Shown piece after piece: positions 32,322 to 46,000 of a stretch of 64,000 bases of DNA (position 1 is its first letter; the number at the start of each line of letters is the position of its first letter). Source of the DNA: Hyperoplus lanceolatus (taxonomy: Eukaryota > Chordata > Actinopteri > Uranoscopiformes > Ammodytidae); the NCBI GenBank assembly GCA_026929865.2, contig CM049416.1, positions 11,092,501 to 11,156,500 on the forward strand, written 5' to 3'. Under the pieces are notes generated by a model. It had not been told where the DNA came from, made no database searches, and was given only the letters and a program-made list of their open reading frames with translations. A program made the translations under genes and the position numbers.

Positions 32322-33870
32322 CGGGGCCTGTAACTATGCTTTAAGGCAATTACATTGAAAACGCTCAGGTTTTGTCCCCTGTTAACTTCATAGAAATGTT
32401 TCCATGACAACCCCCATGCAAGTTGAAGCAACCAGAAGTGATCAAGTCCTTTTTTTTCTCTCCTCCTCCCCTTCTCCTCTCTTTCCCTCCCTCCCACTTC
32501 GGTTCCCCCCTGTAAGAATGGAATTTGTGTTGACAGTTTTGGCCTTTTTAATGGCACTTTTGTGCCGCTCAGAAGTATTTGTTTACCGGGATCATATGCT
32601 GCAAGCTGTCAGACTGGGAGAGATTGACTTCTTAAGATAAAAGAGTGTATTACATGCTTAAGAGGCCACCCTTTTCTTTTTTCTTGCACCGTAATTATCC
32701 ACATCACACAGTAATGATGTTTTGTGTGCCACAGTTACTTAGAGTCTTGAGGCGGCTCAGACTTTTTTAGTTACGCTCCGGGTCACCCCTTAAGCCCGGA
32801 GCCTCGACACTGTTGTGAGCGAAGGAACGTTGTGACTGACTTGGCCGGAGAAAGCCCCGCAAGGTGGGGGCCAAGAGGGGGGGGTAGGAGGATTAGAAAG
32901 GAGATTGCAGGCCTTGCACCACACAAGAGAGAGTTCAGAGCTATCAGTCACTTACTTTTTTCATTCTGGCCATTTGTTTCATCTCAGCTCATATGGTCAC
33001 ATGTAGAATTTTGAATTAGCATGAGTTTATTTTTCATGGGTTTTTCACGGTTGCTATGCCAAGTTAAAAAGCCTACGTGGTGGTTTACACATTTACAGTA
33101 CATCCACCAGAACAATCAAATATCAAATTACCTCGAGAAAAAGATTGTTTTGAAAATATTCTATCTTACTCTACGTCATCGCACCTCCCTCCAAGGACCG
33201 CAGAAGAGTGTAGCTTTTGGCCGGTTTGTTTTAAAAGTGTTTTGGGTTTGTGTGCATAGTATTTCTCCTGAAGCTATGTCAAATAATGTATGCCTTGTCA
33301 TAAGATTTAGAGTTCACCCATAGTCCTTACAGTGACCTTGTCGTTGATAGACACTCTCCCAAGATGCTAGAATGTTTGGCCTGTAACAGTAGCTGACCTG
33401 TCATACTGTCCAATCAACTGCTGTTTCCTCTTTTAAATCACAGTAACAGCCATTCTTATCTTACTGACTGACAAGATTCCTGGTGTGAAAAAATGTGTTG
33501 GTTTTGAGGGGTCTTGGCCTGAATCAAAGAGAGAGGGTCACTTATGGATAAAGGCAAGGTCACGGCCACTCAGACCGCATTCAGCCGTCAGCCTGTCATT
33601 TCATTCGTAAACAGTCAAACCTCATGCGAGACTGGACAGAGGGCTAACGTTGGAAGCTAATCCAACCATTGTTTTTTATAGGGATTTTATATTAAAACAT
33701 CTCAAATTGCATATTTTATTAATGACAGCATCCTTCTGATTATTGGCGGTGGGATTGATAGTTTTTCTTATCATTTGACAATACGGGTATATGGGGGCAA
33801 AGGAATAAAAAGTTTTTTTTGGTTATTTCTAATCTGATGCATGCCTATAAACCATTATGTAACTACCTAG

Positions 33871-33876
<6 letters not shown>

Positions 33877-33917
<41 letters not shown>
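33877..33917. repeat. (AT)n microsatellite
   Basis: About 20 AT units. Confidence 0.93.
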
Positions 33918-33921
<4 letters not shown>

Positions 33922-34882
33922 GAGTATGCAAGGCGTGTGATAGTTGAACTTCAACAGTATTTTTTTGTACTGCATGTGGTCAGAGACACAAACAAACAGC
34001 TACAGCCTGACATCTCCAAGGACCTTTCCTCTTTACCCAAGAGACACAGACAGAAACGGGAATAAAAAATAAATAAATGTTTATTTCCAACATGTTGTGA
34101 GAAGGGGGGAAAACATGGGGGGGCTGGCCTGTGACAGTAAGAGTTTTTGACAGGCACATTAGGCTGCAGAAAGAGCATCCAGCTCGGGGCTGAGGGCATA
34201 TGGTGCTGCCTTCTGCCGGGCGTAGCTCTAGACCAAGTTACAACACTGGCGCAGGGTCACGACTGTCTCAGGTTTGTTCCTTCTGTCTCACTCATCTAAA
34301 TAAAAACAGGAGGAGAAATGGAAGTGGGGGGTTGGGTGGTGGTGGTATTGTTGAGTTGGGCATGGCATGTTGTACAGTAGCTGTGTCTTTGAGTAAAGGA
34401 CAAAAAGGGGACATTTCCCAGACAATCCCTTTAGGGGTCAGGACGTAATTTGGTGGGAGACATTTGACATTTTCAACAACAAAAAAAGGGCATCACTTTG
34501 GATGGTTTCACAGCAACACACATACTTTATTTTCTGGCATTGCAAAAATAACACATTTTTGCATTCAACATAATAGCAGTCATCTAGTTACAAGCAAGTA
34601 TAGTGTATGGAGATTTGATCCCTCCTTAACCGTCTGAACACCCAGCTTGTGCTCGTGGATGGCAACCCCTAATCCCACTCTAAACAATGACCACGTATCC
34701 ACCACGTCGGCTCAGTTGGGTTTCTCTCCTTCTGCGGACATGGATAATGTGTAAGATGACGCATGGCTCTGGTCTGAATATGGCGGATTTGGAGGCAGGG
34801 TAATTACAGGCTACTGTGTGCCGCTACTCTGGATTTTCCCTGGATCTCAGCGATAGGCCTTCCGAAGCTCAAGCAAACCCGA

Positions 34883-34885
<3 letters not shown>

Positions 34886-34932
<47 letters not shown>
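34886..34932. repeat. (CT)n microsatellite
   Basis: CT tract with one TTC interruption near 34920. Confidence 0.93.
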
Positions 34933-36330
34933 GCGAAACCAAATAAAACGGCCACAACATATGGAGGCAGCAAAACAATGGTTTATTTTTATGATATTTG
35001 ACGAGCGGTTTTTAATTTAGATTGTCACTTCTGGCAAGCAGCGGGGCAGATGGTGCAAACTTGAGTGCCCATTAGAGCCTAAATACCTCCAGGCAGCTGT
35101 TGGTCATAAACTTTTCTCTTTTTTTTTCTCTCTCTCTCTCCTGCATGTTTTTAATTCTCTCTCTCTCTTTAACACGGCTTGGGTCAAGAGGAATCAAACC
35201 TGTTACAACACCTGTTTCTGCATATGCAAATCTGTTGTTTTGTCATTTCATTAGGCAAAGGCAGAAAAGACAAGGTGTCCCTTGTGGTTGCGAACGCGAC
35301 TGGCACTGGGCCCAGTTGGCATGCTTATACACAGCAGAGGGGATGCTCCGGGCGGAGGGTGAGGGGAGGGACGAATAAGTCAGGGTTTGGGATGCCTTCA
35401 CATCACAGCTCAGGCTGGATGGGGGAAGCTAAAAATTCACGAGTCAGTCGTCTTTTGGACTTGAGGAAGGAGAGGAGAGTAACACCCCCTCCTATTGTCA
35501 ACCCGAAGTGAATGATGAAGGACATGCCCAGTAGCCCAAAAAACTGGCACACGCGTGTCTGGCACACGCAGCACGCCCCCCTACAAGCCTCCCCCCCCTC
35601 CTCCTCCTTCTCCTCCCATCCTCATCCCTTCATCATCTGGCGCTCTCCCGCAGCGCTCGCCTCTTAACCACATGTGCCAGTGCCGGGCCACGCTCTTGCT
35701 CCGGGGCTAATTGTTCACTGGTAAACTGCATGCTTGTTGGTGGGGGGGGCTCCCCTTCATCCAAGACACACTGCTACAAAGCATGGTGGAGGCAGAGATG
35801 ATGGTGGAGGGGAGACAGATCATGATCTCTCCATGGAGTTTATTTTCCCCGCATAAATCTGAAGATTGTCTGTTGTAATCCGGCCCATGCACCGAATGCA
35901 ACAAATACACCATGAAATTAAAGGTTATTGCAGGAGCGCAATGCAAAAAAGCCCTGTTCCAGATTACCAAAGCTGTTTGCAGACCTGGGGAGAAAAGGAA
36001 GGCTAGGGGGAATACAGCAGACTATGCTTTTCTCTCTGGTTTTGGATGGTCCAAGGGATCTCCCTCTGAGGGCTGGATTGGTGTTTCTTGTTAAAGATTC
36101 TTTTTCAAGATATTCATTTTTGCAGTCCTGCTGTATGAAGAGCCTTATGGACACTGCAGTTAGGGTAACACTGAGGGTGTTTGCTTATCAGATGTTTCCC
36201 CCATTCAGTTTTCTTTTCTAGTTGGCCAGTATGACTAACCTGCATCCGAGTCCTCCCTAATCCATTGTAACCTGTTCTTATCTACTGCTGTTGTAGTGTT
36301 TTCACGAGTGCTGTCCTCAGCCTAGACCTA

Positions 36331-36354
36331 AGCGGTAGATGGATGGATGGATGG
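36331..36354 (+). repeat. AAGCGGTAG(ATGG)n tail of a probable RTE-type retroelement
   Basis: The short run AGCGGTAGATGGATGG ends in four ATGG units. This is the usual 3' end of fish RTE-clade elements. Only the tail is recognisable, and upstream sequence (36240-36330) is not clearly LINE-derived. Confidence 0.35.
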
Positions 36355-38479
36355 AAAGACCTAGGAGGACTAGTCCTTGTTAGCTAATCTCATTTGATAA
36401 CCCCCCCCCCCTCCTCCTCCCATAGCTTGGTGGGTCTGATTTGTAGTTGTGCTCCTCTCTCTCTCTCGCTCTCTCTCTCTCTTTCCACATAGACAGCATT
36501 AAAGCCAGGCCCCACTAGCCCCCTCTCTGATATGGGGAGAGTTCATTAGAGATGTGCCTTTGATGGGCAGCCTTTTCATGTGACTACCGGTTTCTCAAAT
36601 ACCTTGATGTAGAAGCTTAAGAAGGCATTGTGCAGTAAGCCCTCCTTTTGATGCGACTTATTTAGATCTGCATAGTAAATCAGGGAGGGGGGGGGGAGTA
36701 GGGGGGGGAGTAAATAACCAGCCAACAGATGGAAGCAAGGAGATAAGGCACCGGACGAACAATCGCATTTGTATTTTGTTATGATGTTGACAGCAGCTAA
36801 AATTCACTAATCTCGAGCCACTGATCTGCATTTCAAAGAAATCTCATTTAGCAGCGGGGAAGGATAAAGTTCCCCTCATTGTGTGCATTTTATTGCATTC
36901 TTCGCTAATTTATCTGGCCACAGATTTAACGTGCAAAGGGAGCTCGGGCGGTAGGAGCCTGCGTCCGCGCGTTTGCATCTGGGGGTCTTAAATACTGTGA
37001 AAGCGGTTACGTCTAGACTGTGAGCTGAGGGTAATTACACGTCTGACCATGAATAGAATGAGTTTGAAGACTCATCTTTCTTCGGGCAGGGCCTGAATTG
37101 CCTCGACTAACACTGATAAGGAGCATTTGGTCCCCACAGAAATATTGGCAGTGACTTTCCATAATGCCTCCTTCCTTTTTTTCCAACACCGAGGATGGTA
37201 TTTACTTTTAAGATAAAGTTATTGTGTACAGTAATCTGACTTGTTAGCATAATGGGGGGGACCTTCCCTTTTTCTGCAGTGTTGAGGTATTTGTGGTCCG
37301 CGTCTTAAATAGTTTATCTTGACTTAGTCCACAAGCGCTTTATGTAAATATCAGCCTATAGCATTATTAGGCCTTCATGAATACTTGAATGCATTTGCCG
37401 TATTTATAAGTTGATAGAATTTACCAGTGGTTTTATATTTGGCATAAAGATATGTGTGGTATTTGTATATCCCCACGAATTGGAGGTCATACAGAGTAAT
37501 GGCATTCCCTAATGCTTTTTCCGGTGAATAAAATATGAAGCGATGCACAGCCCAAAGGTGTTGTGATATTGAAGTCTACTCAGCAGTCAATCATTAAAGT
37601 AAAGGGGCATTAGCTCGAAATAATGTTTTCAAAACTACATATTTGCATTGTAAAGTTGACCATCCAAACAGTTTGGCTTTTAGTTGATTTCATTAAGTTT
37701 TTTGGACAGTTCTTTTCTCAAATCATTACTTTAGAACTTTGTTCCTCAGATGTTCAGTATATAAACTGACACAATGCATATTAGTCATGTGATTCTATAA
37801 TGCTCTCATCTAAACCTGCCAAACCTTTTCATGTCTGTTTTTCCCAAAATACAGTGCATCGGTTGGAGGCCACCCCTCCACCTCGAACCCTTTCACCCCA
37901 TTTCCAAGAAAAACCTAGCGCGGCAATCTGCGCAACATTTTCCACAAACTCAAAACAGTGAAAAATTATAGCAGTTGGCATGTTTTGTTTTCAGCTGCGC
38001 TCTTTTGAGCTGAGGGCTTTTTGTACAGTTCAGAGAGCACATTCCTTAGGATTCAGCAGTCGTCGGTTGCCCGTAGGGGTCATTGGAATTCTGGGAGAAT
38101 AAAAGAGAGAAAGAAAAAAGAAATATCTCAGGGAGGACGATCCAGGTCATTTTATGCCCACCCTCATGGCCTTGGTGGCAGAAATGTGCCTCTACAACAC
38201 GGGATAAATTATTATTATTATTTCTTCCTAATGCTCTCAATGTGATGTATATGCTGTTAAAATGTCCGGAGCAATCTGTAGCTGCAGTTGTGGTATTGTA
38301 CAGTCTGGCTGCAGCACAAAAAAATCATCAATACTAATGGTCTGTAAATTATAAAGATGCCATAGCACATGTGTTAAGATGCAGAAAGCTGAATGGACCT
38401 ACATGAGAAATGAATTGTGTCAGGTTAACAGTGTGATTTACTTGGTCTTGATAGTTTTAGCCTCCCAGGCACTCCACCT

Positions 38480-38684
<205 letters not shown>

Positions 38685-38970
38685 AGTGATTGGGTGGGGA
38701 GGAGGGGGGACTGAAGTTTGTACTGTACTGAAAGTTGCCACACACGCACATGCGCACACACACAGAATCCAGGTGCACCTTGTTGTTCCAAAAGTTTATT
38801 GCTTTCACCTACAAGCCGCATAGACACCAGTTTTGCGAGCCACAATCTAGCCCACACATGTCCACGCCAGCACTCAATGTGCCTGAAAACCACAAAAATA
38901 ACAAACCAAGATCAGCATTGCATGAATAGATTTGTACTAATGGTATACTCACTGTTTTGTCTTACCTCAG

Positions 38971-39037
38971 ATAGCTGACATCGCTGGATCCCTTCTGCTC
39001 CTGTGACGGACAACAACAGCAAGTTCTCTCCCTGAGG
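38971..39037 (+). other. foxp2: Candidate 67-bp non-coding exon, foxp2 5' region
   Basis: The acceptor TTTTGTCTTACCTCAG ends at 38970 and the donor GAGG|GTAAGT starts at 39038. The 67 bp between them contain no ATG and are free of simple repeat, although a 198-bp (AG)n array lies only 0.3 kb upstream. These properties suit a 5' UTR exon. Assignment to foxp2 is by position and strand only. Confidence 0.5.
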
Positions 39038-39737
39038 GTAAGTATATGAACATGGCCCCTTCATGTCCATCTGTCAAAGAGGCCTTAACCTTAAAAAAGA
39101 TTAAAGTAGCATTACCAGTGTCTTTTCAAGGATCAGTGTTAAAATGAACAGTAACCCACAATGTATTCTCAAGATCATTCAGTTTTCTGGCAAGTACTAA
39201 TGAATAAAATTATTAACTTGCTGATCTATTTTCTTCTTAAATCAAAACACCAACAGTGTGGTTTGCTGCGTGGTGTTACAGTACTGTTAGTGGGACTGTG
39301 TTTGGGTGATTGTAGTGGCTAGTGGAGGTCACGGGGGCCCCATTCCCCCTGCTCAAATGTAACAAATCTTCATCTTGTCCACACTGATAGAATTCCCCCT
39401 CCACTGGGCAACCTTTCAGGTGTGCCTGTTTGGTTTTCACACCCCAAGGATTTTCAATCTACTCGAGCTTAGAAGTTATGATATGCATTATGGCCGACAA
39501 ATGCGGGCAAGCTTGGATACCAGGTTTCTTATTTATTTTGTTGATGTCTTGATTGAGATTTGTACCAGAGCAAAGTAGGCAGGGTTATATTAGCTCCAAG
39601 CCGAAGATATAGTAATAATAGTGTAGGAGCTATTGTGTGTATTACTGTATGCTGGCTAGTGGCAATGCAGCTTTGGTCAATGCACTGTTCATATTTGCAG
39701 TCCAAAACATCTGATTTGACATTTTTTTCTTTTGTAG

Positions 39738-39804
39738 GATGAAATATGCACCCTCTGCACCCGTAGAAACAAGCAGACGATACACCCTGTGAAGTCCAAA
39801 AGTG
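39738..39804 (+). other. foxp2: Second candidate 67-bp non-coding exon, 700 bp downstream
   Basis: The acceptor TTTTTTTCTTTTGTAG ends at 39737 and the donor AGTG|GTAAGT begins at 39805; both are strong. It has the same length as the exon at 38971. An ATG at 39739 opens a 17-codon frame that closes at 39792 inside the exon, so it would act as an upstream frame and not as a protein start. Together with its neighbour it could form two consecutive leader exons separated by a 700-bp intron. Confidence 0.5.
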
Positions 39805-40472
39805 GTAAGTGAAATCAGTTTCCTTTTCTCTTTGCACACCTGGTGTTGTGTTTTTTTTAATGTGTCCAGTGTAATGAGCCACATCAGTGGATTGGGCGGG
39901 ATTTGGTTTTTGGAGTAACACGATCCTAGGTGCTGAAACGACAAAAATAGGTAAAAAAGTATATGGATTTACTTAATAAAATGACAACATTTGTTATAAA
40001 TATTGATTTAAACGCTTAAAGGAATTGTTGTGATCCTATTAAGAAAAGTAGAAGTTGTTTAGAAAATGTTCCTCATATATCCTCATAATAATTTACCATT
40101 TTACATAAAATATATATTAAAAAAAAATAAGCTTTTTAAATGTAAAACTTAACTTACAATTCAATTTTTTGGGGATGTGGGAGATTTTGTGTGCATTTCC
40201 AGTATTTGCTAATTCCATGCATTTCACAAGGACAATGTTGTCTTAGCTGACTAGTAATCAGAAACACTTTATTTATGGGTTCAAACTTCAGACAGAGCTC
40301 CTTTTTTCAAGCTAATGATACAAGAAGGTGTTTGTAACCAGGTCAGTCCACGAGTGAGTGTGAAGAATCTCAGGCCGTGTAATGGGAATCACCAATTATA
40401 TCGCTATGTGGCAAATATATATTACATATATGTGGCTAATGTGGCTTTCTATTGATTAGATCTCCAATATAT

Positions 40473-40518
<46 letters not shown>

Positions 40519-43145
40519 ATTTCTTAACACTTTCAGGTAGGGACGGTGAGACGAAACTTAAATTTTGTTGATTTGGAAATATAAAAAGTAAACATGGTAT
40601 CAGGTTTTAGATGAAAGGGGTGTTGTGTAATGGTGTGTATGTTCCATTTGCTGTCACTCAGTAATCAATCCTCATGATATGAATTTTTGTAATACATCTG
40701 CCTTCATATTCAAAAGAACAGTGTAATGTCTCAGGAATTTATATGGATTTGTGATTTTTGATTTGAATCCAGGCTAAGGTCTATTAAGATACTATACACC
40801 CAACCAAAGAGAAAAAGTATTTTTGAAATTGGCACACTTTTGTGAATTAAAACCTATGAGGTTAACGGTATAATTAAAGCGAATGGGCACGAGCAACGAT
40901 TCCGGGTGGCTTGGCCGTAGATCCAGGTCCACCAACCCCAAAAAGAGTCCCATCGTTACAGACTGAAGCAGAGTCCAGATATCCCCTTCCACCTAAAAGA
41001 GATTTAAATATTAGTTTTCAATTTCTCTAGTATTCAGTTAAATCTTCAAAGAAGTGAACTCTTACTGTGTATCTGCTGGCCTAAAAAAGTCCTCCTAATC
41101 ATTGCACAAAAAGTGTAATTGCCCCAACACTGCCCAGCCGTACTTCCAGTGTGGATGTATATAAAAGTCTACAGCAATTAAATATGGGTTTGGCTGCGTT
41201 AAGTTTCGGACCGAACAGCCCTTTCTGCTTACACTTCCAGTTTGGAATTGATTTCTTGTCATAGATCAGCGACCTCTTGTCATTCCTTTTGCAATCCTCA
41301 AATGGGTTTTCCCTGAGCCTGCTAACTGTGGTCCCTGTGAGTGGGCAAACAGGGAGAGAACCTCCACGGGTCTTTACCCTGGGCACTCGGCAGCAGTCGA
41401 GGGGGTAGAGAGGCAGAAATCAAAGGGACTTTGGATCATTCCCCATTGGCAGTCCTCCCATTGTCTAGCTGGCTTGGGATTGGTGGAGAAGTTGAAAACT
41501 TTGCGGCACTGGAAGTGTGGGGGTGGTGGATGGAGATCAGGCTTGGCAACCCCCTTTTTCTCCCCTAATCTTTATCCACCATTAACCCCAGTGCCCCAGT
41601 GTGTGGCTGAGATCAGGGCCATTGGTCAATCCCCCATTCACTGCCACCCAGAATATTTTAAAGTTAAGCCCCCCTCGCTTAACAAAAAAAGTCTTACTCA
41701 TCAAAGGTTTACTTTCCCCCTTCTATTGGGGCTCTTGGTCCCAAGGATCTGCTGGCGTTTCTTCATGCACCCTTCTCTCCTTGGTCCACTGTTTTGTCTT
41801 CACACTAAAGGGGGAAGGAAGAGAAGTTGGAAGTTCTTCCAACTTTCACTATGTCCATTTAATAAGGGTTTGGTGTCTGATAGTGTCGTGCCGTGAGCAA
41901 ATTGGAGCAAAAGCATATCGGCCAATGACGTGCTGCCCTTCGCTGATCCCTCGGATTAGGAGCTGTCCGTGTTTTTAAATGGACTCAGGATTTGTTCTTA
42001 CGTTATTTCCTGCAGAGGAAATGTTTTCCACACCTGCCATACTGTATACATTCCCAGCTTTTGCTTGTGAAAACATCCCATATGAAACCCATCACACATT
42101 TAAAACACAAGCATAACATAATGGCCGAATTTAGTCATATGGACATGTCCGATTCTCTCTCTTTCTCTGTGCTATACATTTCTTAGTAAGTGGTAGAAAG
42201 AGAAATGACTGAGTTACAGAATAGATAAACAAACCCAGAGGATGTGGAGATGCAGGGTTAGACAATGCGTGAAGAAAAGAAAATTGCATGGAGAGTGTTT
42301 GTCCAGAGTGCACAGTTGCCATGAGAATGGAGTGAGAAAGTGGGGAGGTGAGTAGGCTCACAATGAGTATTGCCATCATTCCTTAAGGAGAAGATAAAGA
42401 GGTTCAATGAGTCTATTGATCCTTGTGGCGGCCTATTCTATCCCCCTCTCTTTCTTTCTCTCTTTCCCCCACCCTATCTCGTATCCAGTTGTTTTGAAAA
42501 ATGCCTAATCTTCATGCTATTTTACCGAAGAAAATTTGATTTTGGAAATTAGAACAGGGAAACATTTGCCCCTTTCAAACGTGGCCTCAGCATACCTTGG
42601 GGCTCCTCCAGTAGCCCCCCCTTAAATGGACACCTCATAATGGAGACTGAAGACTGATACTTTAGAAATGATTGATTGCAAATACTGCGTGAACCACCTT
42701 TTTAATTTTCCTATAAACAGAGCTAGGGATCTAGTGTTTCACGTGTTATTCTTTCCCTGCAATTTATTTTGGAGAAATCTTCGGGTTGTGCGGAAGCCGG
42801 ACCCCCAATGGCATCTCTCCAAAAGAGCCCGAGATTATTGTGAAACCCAAAACCGGAGTCCAGGCATGACATCAGAGCGGCCTGACATTGGTTTGAACTC
42901 CTTATTTCAGGTGGGAAGAATTATGAGTGGTTTTGGCTCTCGCAGGTGATCGTGTCCAATGAATCGGTCGCACACAGTCGCGCATTCTTTCTTCGCCCAA
43001 GGTCTAAATGCTGATTGTCCTGACAGATTGAACTCGTGTGTTATCACCAAGCTGTCACGCAGCCCCATTCCTCAGCCTGCACACCAGAGCCCCTCAGTTT
43101 ATGTTAGCCCTTCACAGTCCAGTGTTTTATAGGGATATTGTCATT
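39805..43145. other. Non-coding DNA, nothing recognised apart from (AC)n
   Basis: (AC)n at 40478-40516; otherwise unique sequence with short openings that show no domain. Confidence 0.5.
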
Positions 43146-43157
43146 ATGGCATAAACT

Positions 43158-43546
43158 TGTGTTTTATATGAAAAGGTTGGGTGGTCCTCCCTTAAGGAGA
43201 GACGTGATGCACATTGGCATATTTTTATATATAAAGCTCTGACTGGAAAGCTACCACTCTATTTGACAGAAATGCTGCTTATTTCAGATGGGCTTTATCA
43301 AACCCGCTCAACTGACATGCTCATGTTATATGTTCCCTATGCCCGGTCTGAGCTTGGTAAAACCGCTTTTAGCCATAGTGCCCCTGACTCCTGGAACAGC
43401 CTACAACATACAATTAAAATAAATACACTCATAACTGTTAACCAATTTAAAATTATTATTTTGAATCAGCCCCTCTACACTTGTAACTGTTTTAATTAGG
43501 CTATTGTCTCTTTCATTCAATTTATCTGAATGTTTTAAATTGTTGT

Positions 43547-43588
<42 letters not shown>

Positions 43589-43702
43589 CTTGTTATGTAT
43601 TCACATTGTATATTGTGTATCTGTACAAACTTGACGTCATTGTAAAAGAGGGTCACCCCTCAGTTGATCTTTCGAGGTTAAATAAAGGAAAATTAAATGA
43701 AA
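43158..43702 (+). mobile_element. 5'-truncated LINE (non-LTR retrotransposon) 3' end, 545 bp
   Basis: The copy is bounded by a perfect 12-bp direct repeat, ATGGCATAAACT (43146-43157 and 43703-43714), a target-site duplication. Inside, an in-frame stretch from 43212 reads HWHIFIYKALTGKLPLYLT, then later APDSWNSLQHTIKINTL. This is the characteristic tail of a LINE reverse-transcriptase protein just after the RT domain. The 3' UTR holds a (GT)n tract and ends GAGGTTAAATAAAGGAAAAT. The family looks L2/CR1-like or related; I could not separate these. Confidence 0.85.
43212..43499 (+). pseudogene. LINE ORF2 C-terminal remnant
   Basis: Ninety-five codons from the HWHIFIYKAL motif to the TAG stop are intact, but the RT and endonuclease domains are missing and the frame is disrupted just upstream at about 43200-43212. 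The piece cannot encode an active enzyme. It is a by-product of the 5'-truncated insertion and not a gene of the locus. Confidence 0.8.
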
Positions 43703-44182
43703 ATGGCATAAACTAAATCTCCACTAGTTTAACCTCCGCTGATGATTTCTATTTATATCAGCCGGTGCGTACTGCTACAGTTTATGGAAGTGTTTTGAGT
43801 AGCTGACAGATCGATAGTGATTTGGAAAACATGTTAATGTTGTTACATGCTGTATATTATCCACATAAATGAGTTACTAAGGAGACACATTTTTTGCTTT
43901 TGTACTGTACCAACCTCACACAATTGTGGCAATTTGATTTGAGCTTCCTGCGGTTAAATAACACATGCATTGTTGAACTAATCAGATTCAAAGATTTGTG
44001 GTGTGTGTAAATAGAATGTTTGTTCTCTTCCAAGTTATGTGTATTTATATATTTATTTATCTTTGCATTAAGTTTCAAGCGCAAAAATGTGTCTAGTAAA
44101 GTGCACTTTTTTGTTCGACCGAGAAAATGACATTTTTATTGTCTTTGGCATAACATTCTTAAGATTCCATTATGAGATAGTG

Positions 44183-44266
<84 letters not shown>
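44183..44266. repeat. (CT)n microsatellite
   Basis: A CT tract of 84 bp with a single TTC interruption near 44207. Confidence 0.95.
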
Positions 44267-44270
<4 letters not shown>

Positions 44271-44511
44271 TTTTTTAAGTCAAAGTTTCAAATCAAAGCA
44301 CACGGTCACAGCTGCTGAAAAAGCTTTTACTCCAGAGGCAACAAGCCAAGTCCTTTGTTCATAATGATCACTTGATCGTCGGGCTGAAAAGGGATACAGG
44401 CGGCTGCGGAAGCCTACAAGAGCTTGGAATCCGACTTCCTCGCCACAAACCACAAGCCTAGACAGTGCAAACCGTTACTACCTGGTTGGAGGCGAAATGG
44501 GCAGAAAGCAT

Positions 44512-45942
44512 CCGTGTGTGTGTGTGTGTGTGTGTGTGTCAAACCGCACACACACTCACACCCTGCATGCTCGATTTGGGTCATAGAGCTGACAGACAGT
44601 GGAATGTGAATGTGTGTATGTTGACAAACTCCACTGCACTCTGAATGGGGTTTGTGATTACACCTCATCATGCTCGCTGCATCCGTCCTGTCCCCGGCCC
44701 CCGATCTCCACCCCCCCCCCTCTCTCTCCCTCTCTTCCATTTCTCTCCCTATCTCTCTCTCTCTCTCTGTCTCTCTCTCCCTCCCTCTCCCCATCTCTCC
44801 CTCTCTCTCACCACAGTGCCTCTTGGGCAATCATGTGGTCACACTACCTGACTCCTCGCTGCTCAAGAGTGCAGTTGACAAAAACAGCCCGAGGCCCGTC
44901 ATGTGGAAAAGATTCAGTCGGCACACAGCATACATTCAACCCCCCTCTCTCCCACCACCACCGTACAACTCCCCACTTTCTCCCACTAAGTAACCAAAGC
45001 ACCGAGGTGTTTCCTTCCTCTGCTCACCTGTGAAGGGAAATGGCATGGCTTTCCTCGTGTGTGTGTGTGTGTGGATATTTTGTGTGTTTGCAACTTTGCG
45101 GCGACTGTGCGTGGACACTGCTTCAAACAGCCAAGTGTGCACAAGTTTGTAAGTTGTGTGTGTGTGTGTGCTCTCACCTAACCCCGGTCCCTCCCTCCCA
45201 CACTGAGAGAGGCACAGGCAGTCTCTCTCTCTGTCAGTTGAGTTGCACTCCTCATGTCATGTAACATAAAGCTTGCGGTCAGCGAGCGCTCTCAGCTGTC
45301 AGTCAGCCCTGGTGTGGTCCTGGCCTGTCGAGCTGCTCACCTGTGTTTTATTGGACAAGAGCTGCTCCACCACGCTATACCCACGGAGAACATCTTGTCT
45401 CCCTCTGTTTTCTTCTTGCCCTTTTCTTTCTCCCCCAATGCTTTCTCTTTCACTTTACTTTTGTCCATTTTCTATCATTCCCTTTGTCTGCATTTCTCCC
45501 CCTCGTCTCTCAAGCACAATATCGCTTTTTATTTAGCTTCTCTCTTTCATTTTTAAAATCCACCACTACCTCTCTCCTCCCAGTTCCTCTCCCAGCTGTC
45601 CTGTACAGTTTGTTTTTCTGGCTTTCTTCCCCGCTTCTCCTTTTTTTGCCATCCCTTTGTTTCTCCCCTCAAACCCCCTCCTTCTCCTGCTGTCCGCTTT
45701 TATTTTGTATTATTTTGGGACCTCTTTGTCGGTCCTTGGGTTTTAAAGCCGCGCTGCTGTCTCTTTGGCGGCGGTGTTCATCTCTTCTCCGCACCTGGCT
45801 GAGCACACACCAGACGACTGATTGAAACTTGTGTCTCAAAGTTGCTAATGTTCACTGAAGCATTATATTGCAGATAAAGTAAATAAACTAGGCTACCATG
45901 GGAGGAATCTCTGGAATAGACTGCAGCGATCGGGCAGATGAA

Positions 45943-45979
<37 letters not shown>

Positions 45980-46000
45980 AAAGCTCATGTAACCTTGCAC
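44512..46000. repeat. Cluster of simple repeats
   Basis: (TG)n at 44514-44539, CT-rich DNA at 44712-44812, (GT)n at 45058-45073 and 45154-45170, a pyrimidine-rich stretch at 45390-45720, and (CA)n at 45944-45979. Long pyrimidine-strand openings here are compositional artefacts. Confidence 0.85.

Noticed and set aside
45343-45825. Plus-strand open frame of 160 codons rich in Leu, Phe, Ser and Pro
   Set aside because: It is produced by a long pyrimidine-rich tract, without any motif.
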